A stretch of DNA of 8,355 nt from an uncultured bacterium (lineage in GTDB: Bacteria; Bacillota_I; Bacilli_A; RF39; UBA660): assembly GCA_900314225.1 (NCBI GenBank), contig OMUM01000192.1:1-8355 (forward strand), given 5' to 3'. This document shows positions 7,985 to 8,355 of this stretch, piece by piece. The notes beneath the pieces are model-generated. The model worked only from the letters and a program-made list of their open reading frames with translations. It searched no databases and was not told where the DNA came from. Each line of letters opens with the position of its first letter. The stretch's first letter is position 1. The translations under genes and the position numbers were made by a program.

Positions 7985-8181
7985 CAAAAAATAAATTAGT
8001 AGAAAAAAGAAAATTTATAATGAAATTATGAGTTCTACTAATAAAATTACAAAAAATCATAAAAAAAAATAAATTTAATAATAAAAGTAATTAAAATAAT
8101 AACTATCATAATGAAGAAAATAACATAAAAAAATCGAGGGTATATCTTAAATCTGAATAATCAAATGCTAAAACTATAAAA
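7985..8181. other. AT-rich spacer without a supported gene
   Basis: This stretch between the tRNA-Ser promoter and the tRNA-Glu terminator is almost entirely A and T, with many short A-runs. It contains one notable inverted repeat (7995-8042), listed separately, and a short hydrophobic open frame on the minus strand (8047-8160) that has no convincing start codon or ribosome binding site. The patch around 8143-8150 (cgaggg and neighbours) is slightly richer in G+C but matches nothing I recognise. I see no gene, riboswitch or origin. Confidence 0.6.
7995..8042. repeat. 10-bp inverted repeat with a nested hairpin in the tRNA spacer
   Basis: ATTAGTAGAA (7995-8004) is perfectly repeated in inverse orientation as TTCTACTAAT (8033-8042), 28 bases apart. 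Inside it, ATAAT-GAA-ATTAT (8017-8029) forms a small hairpin that extends with G-U pairs if transcribed on the plus strand. The 8-base core TTCTACTA also occurs at 7760-7767, just upstream of the glucan synthase promoter. There is no T-tract, so it does not look like a terminator. A chance AT palindrome or a protein-binding site are both possible. Confidence 0.4.
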
Positions 8182-8207
8182 TAAAAAAGTCATTGATAAT
8201 CAATGAC
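8182..8207 (-). terminator. Intrinsic terminator of the tRNA-Asn/tRNA-Glu operon
   Basis: A perfect 8-bp stem, GTCATTGA paired with TCAATGAC (8189-8196 with 8200-8207), has a 3-base loop. On the minus strand it is followed by six T, an A and more T. It begins 14 bases beyond the CCA end of tRNA-Glu, as expected for the end of a tRNA transcript. Confidence 0.87.
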
Positions 8208-8221
8208 ACATTATAATCTAT

Positions 8222-8298
8222 TGGTGACGAGTACGGAATTCGAATCCGTGAATGCTGCCGTGAAAGGGCAGTGTGTTAAGCCACTTCACCAACTCGCC
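8222..8298 (-). tRNA. tRNA-Glu (anticodon TTC)
   Basis: This 77-base gene includes an encoded CCA (8222-8224). The acceptor stem pairs GGCGAGT (8292-8298) with ACTCGTC (8226-8232), with one G-U pair and A as discriminator. The anticodon stem CTGCC/GGCAG encloses the loop CTTTCAC with anticodon TTC (8262-8264), reading GAA and GAG. The T arm is ACGGA-TTCGAAT-TCCGT and the variable loop has five bases. It follows tRNA-Asn after 3 bases, so the two are cotranscribed, and a terminator lies directly downstream. Their promoter is outside the window. Confidence 0.96.
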
Positions 8299-8301
8299 AT
8301 A

Positions 8302-8355
8302 TGGCGCCCCAACTAGGACTTGAACCTAGGACCCCTTGATTAACAGTCAAGTGCT
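8302..8355 (-). tRNA. tRNA-Asn (anticodon GTT), 5' part missing at the window edge
   Basis: The 3' 54 bases are present: the encoded CCA (8302-8304), discriminator G, the 3' acceptor strand TTGGGGC, the T arm CTAGG-TTCAAGT-CCTAG, and the anticodon stem CTTGA/TCAAG around the loop CTGTTAA. The anticodon GTT (8342-8344) reads AAC and AAT. The 5' acceptor strand and most of the D arm lie beyond the window. It is upstream of tRNA-Glu in the same transcript, 3 bases away. Confidence 0.94.

Noticed and set aside
8016..8072. TATAAT (8016-8021) followed by a 14-codon frame from ATG 8028 on the plus strand
   Set aside because: There is no -35, no TG extension and no ribosome binding site. TATAAT is expected by chance in such AT-rich sequence, and it lies inside the inverted repeat.
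8047..8160. 37-codon hydrophobic open frame on the minus strand, with an internal ATG at 8107-8109 giving 20 residues
   Set aside because: There is no Shine-Dalgarno site before the ATG and no promoter. Phe/Ile-rich translation is what AT-rich noncoding DNA gives by chance, so a toxin-like peptide or gene remnant cannot be supported.
1..8355. CRISPR arrays, insertion sequences or tandem repeats
   Set aside because: No regularly spaced direct repeats, transposase motifs or terminal inverted repeats were seen. The only repeats are short AT-rich palindromes and the duplicated GH94-type sandwich units within the protein, which are normal for the family.

Overview
The window comes from a very AT-rich genome. 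Sampled stretches run from about 13% to 32% G+C. It uses the standard TGA stop: several Trp codons I checked in the large gene, including conserved motif positions, are TGG, and the 2540-codon frame has no in-frame TGA, which argues against a Mycoplasma/Spiroplasma-type code. Strong GGAGG/AGGAG Shine-Dalgarno sites, T-rich intrinsic terminators and tRNA genes with encoded CCA ends point to a low-GC Bacillota (Firmicutes) or a standard-code relative. A gut Bacilli or Clostridia lineage is a reasonable guess, but the sequence does not settle it.

Everything I can support is on the minus strand, so in transcription order the window reads from high to low coordinates. First come tRNA-Asn(GTT), cut by the window edge, and tRNA-Glu(TTC), 3 bases apart and closed by a hairpin/T-tract terminator (8182-8207). 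A gene-poor AT-rich spacer follows (about 7985-8181). Next is tRNA-Ser(GCT) with its own -35/extended -10 promoter (7955-7984) and a strong terminator (7802-7836). Then comes one huge gene (96-7718) with its own extended -10 promoter and ribosome binding site, ending at an AT-rich terminator (64-93). At the edge are the first ten codons of another gene (1-32), with its own promoter and a strong ribosome binding site.

The large gene encodes a 2540-residue membrane protein of the NdvB/ChvB/Cgs cyclic beta-1,2-glucan synthase family. Its order is a cytoplasmic N-terminal region, membrane helices, a GT84 glucosyltransferase core with DTD and QHRW motifs, more membrane helices, a glycoamylase-like (GH189-type) middle domain, and a C-terminal GH94 phosphorylase-like module with DWND and ENGGQYTH motifs. 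In characterised relatives the first part polymerises glucose from UDP-glucose, the middle part cyclises the chain and the last part trims or controls its length. Every family motif I looked for is present, so I expect an active enzyme, although the protein is about 290 residues shorter than the rhizobial and Brucella enzymes. It is a single-gene transcription unit with no exporter or regulator beside it in the window.

I found no clearly new system. The points most worth checking are the compact cyclic-glucan-synthase-like enzyme in a probable Gram-positive, the matching extended -10 promoters with very short leaders on both protein genes, and the packing of the terminator against the next promoter.
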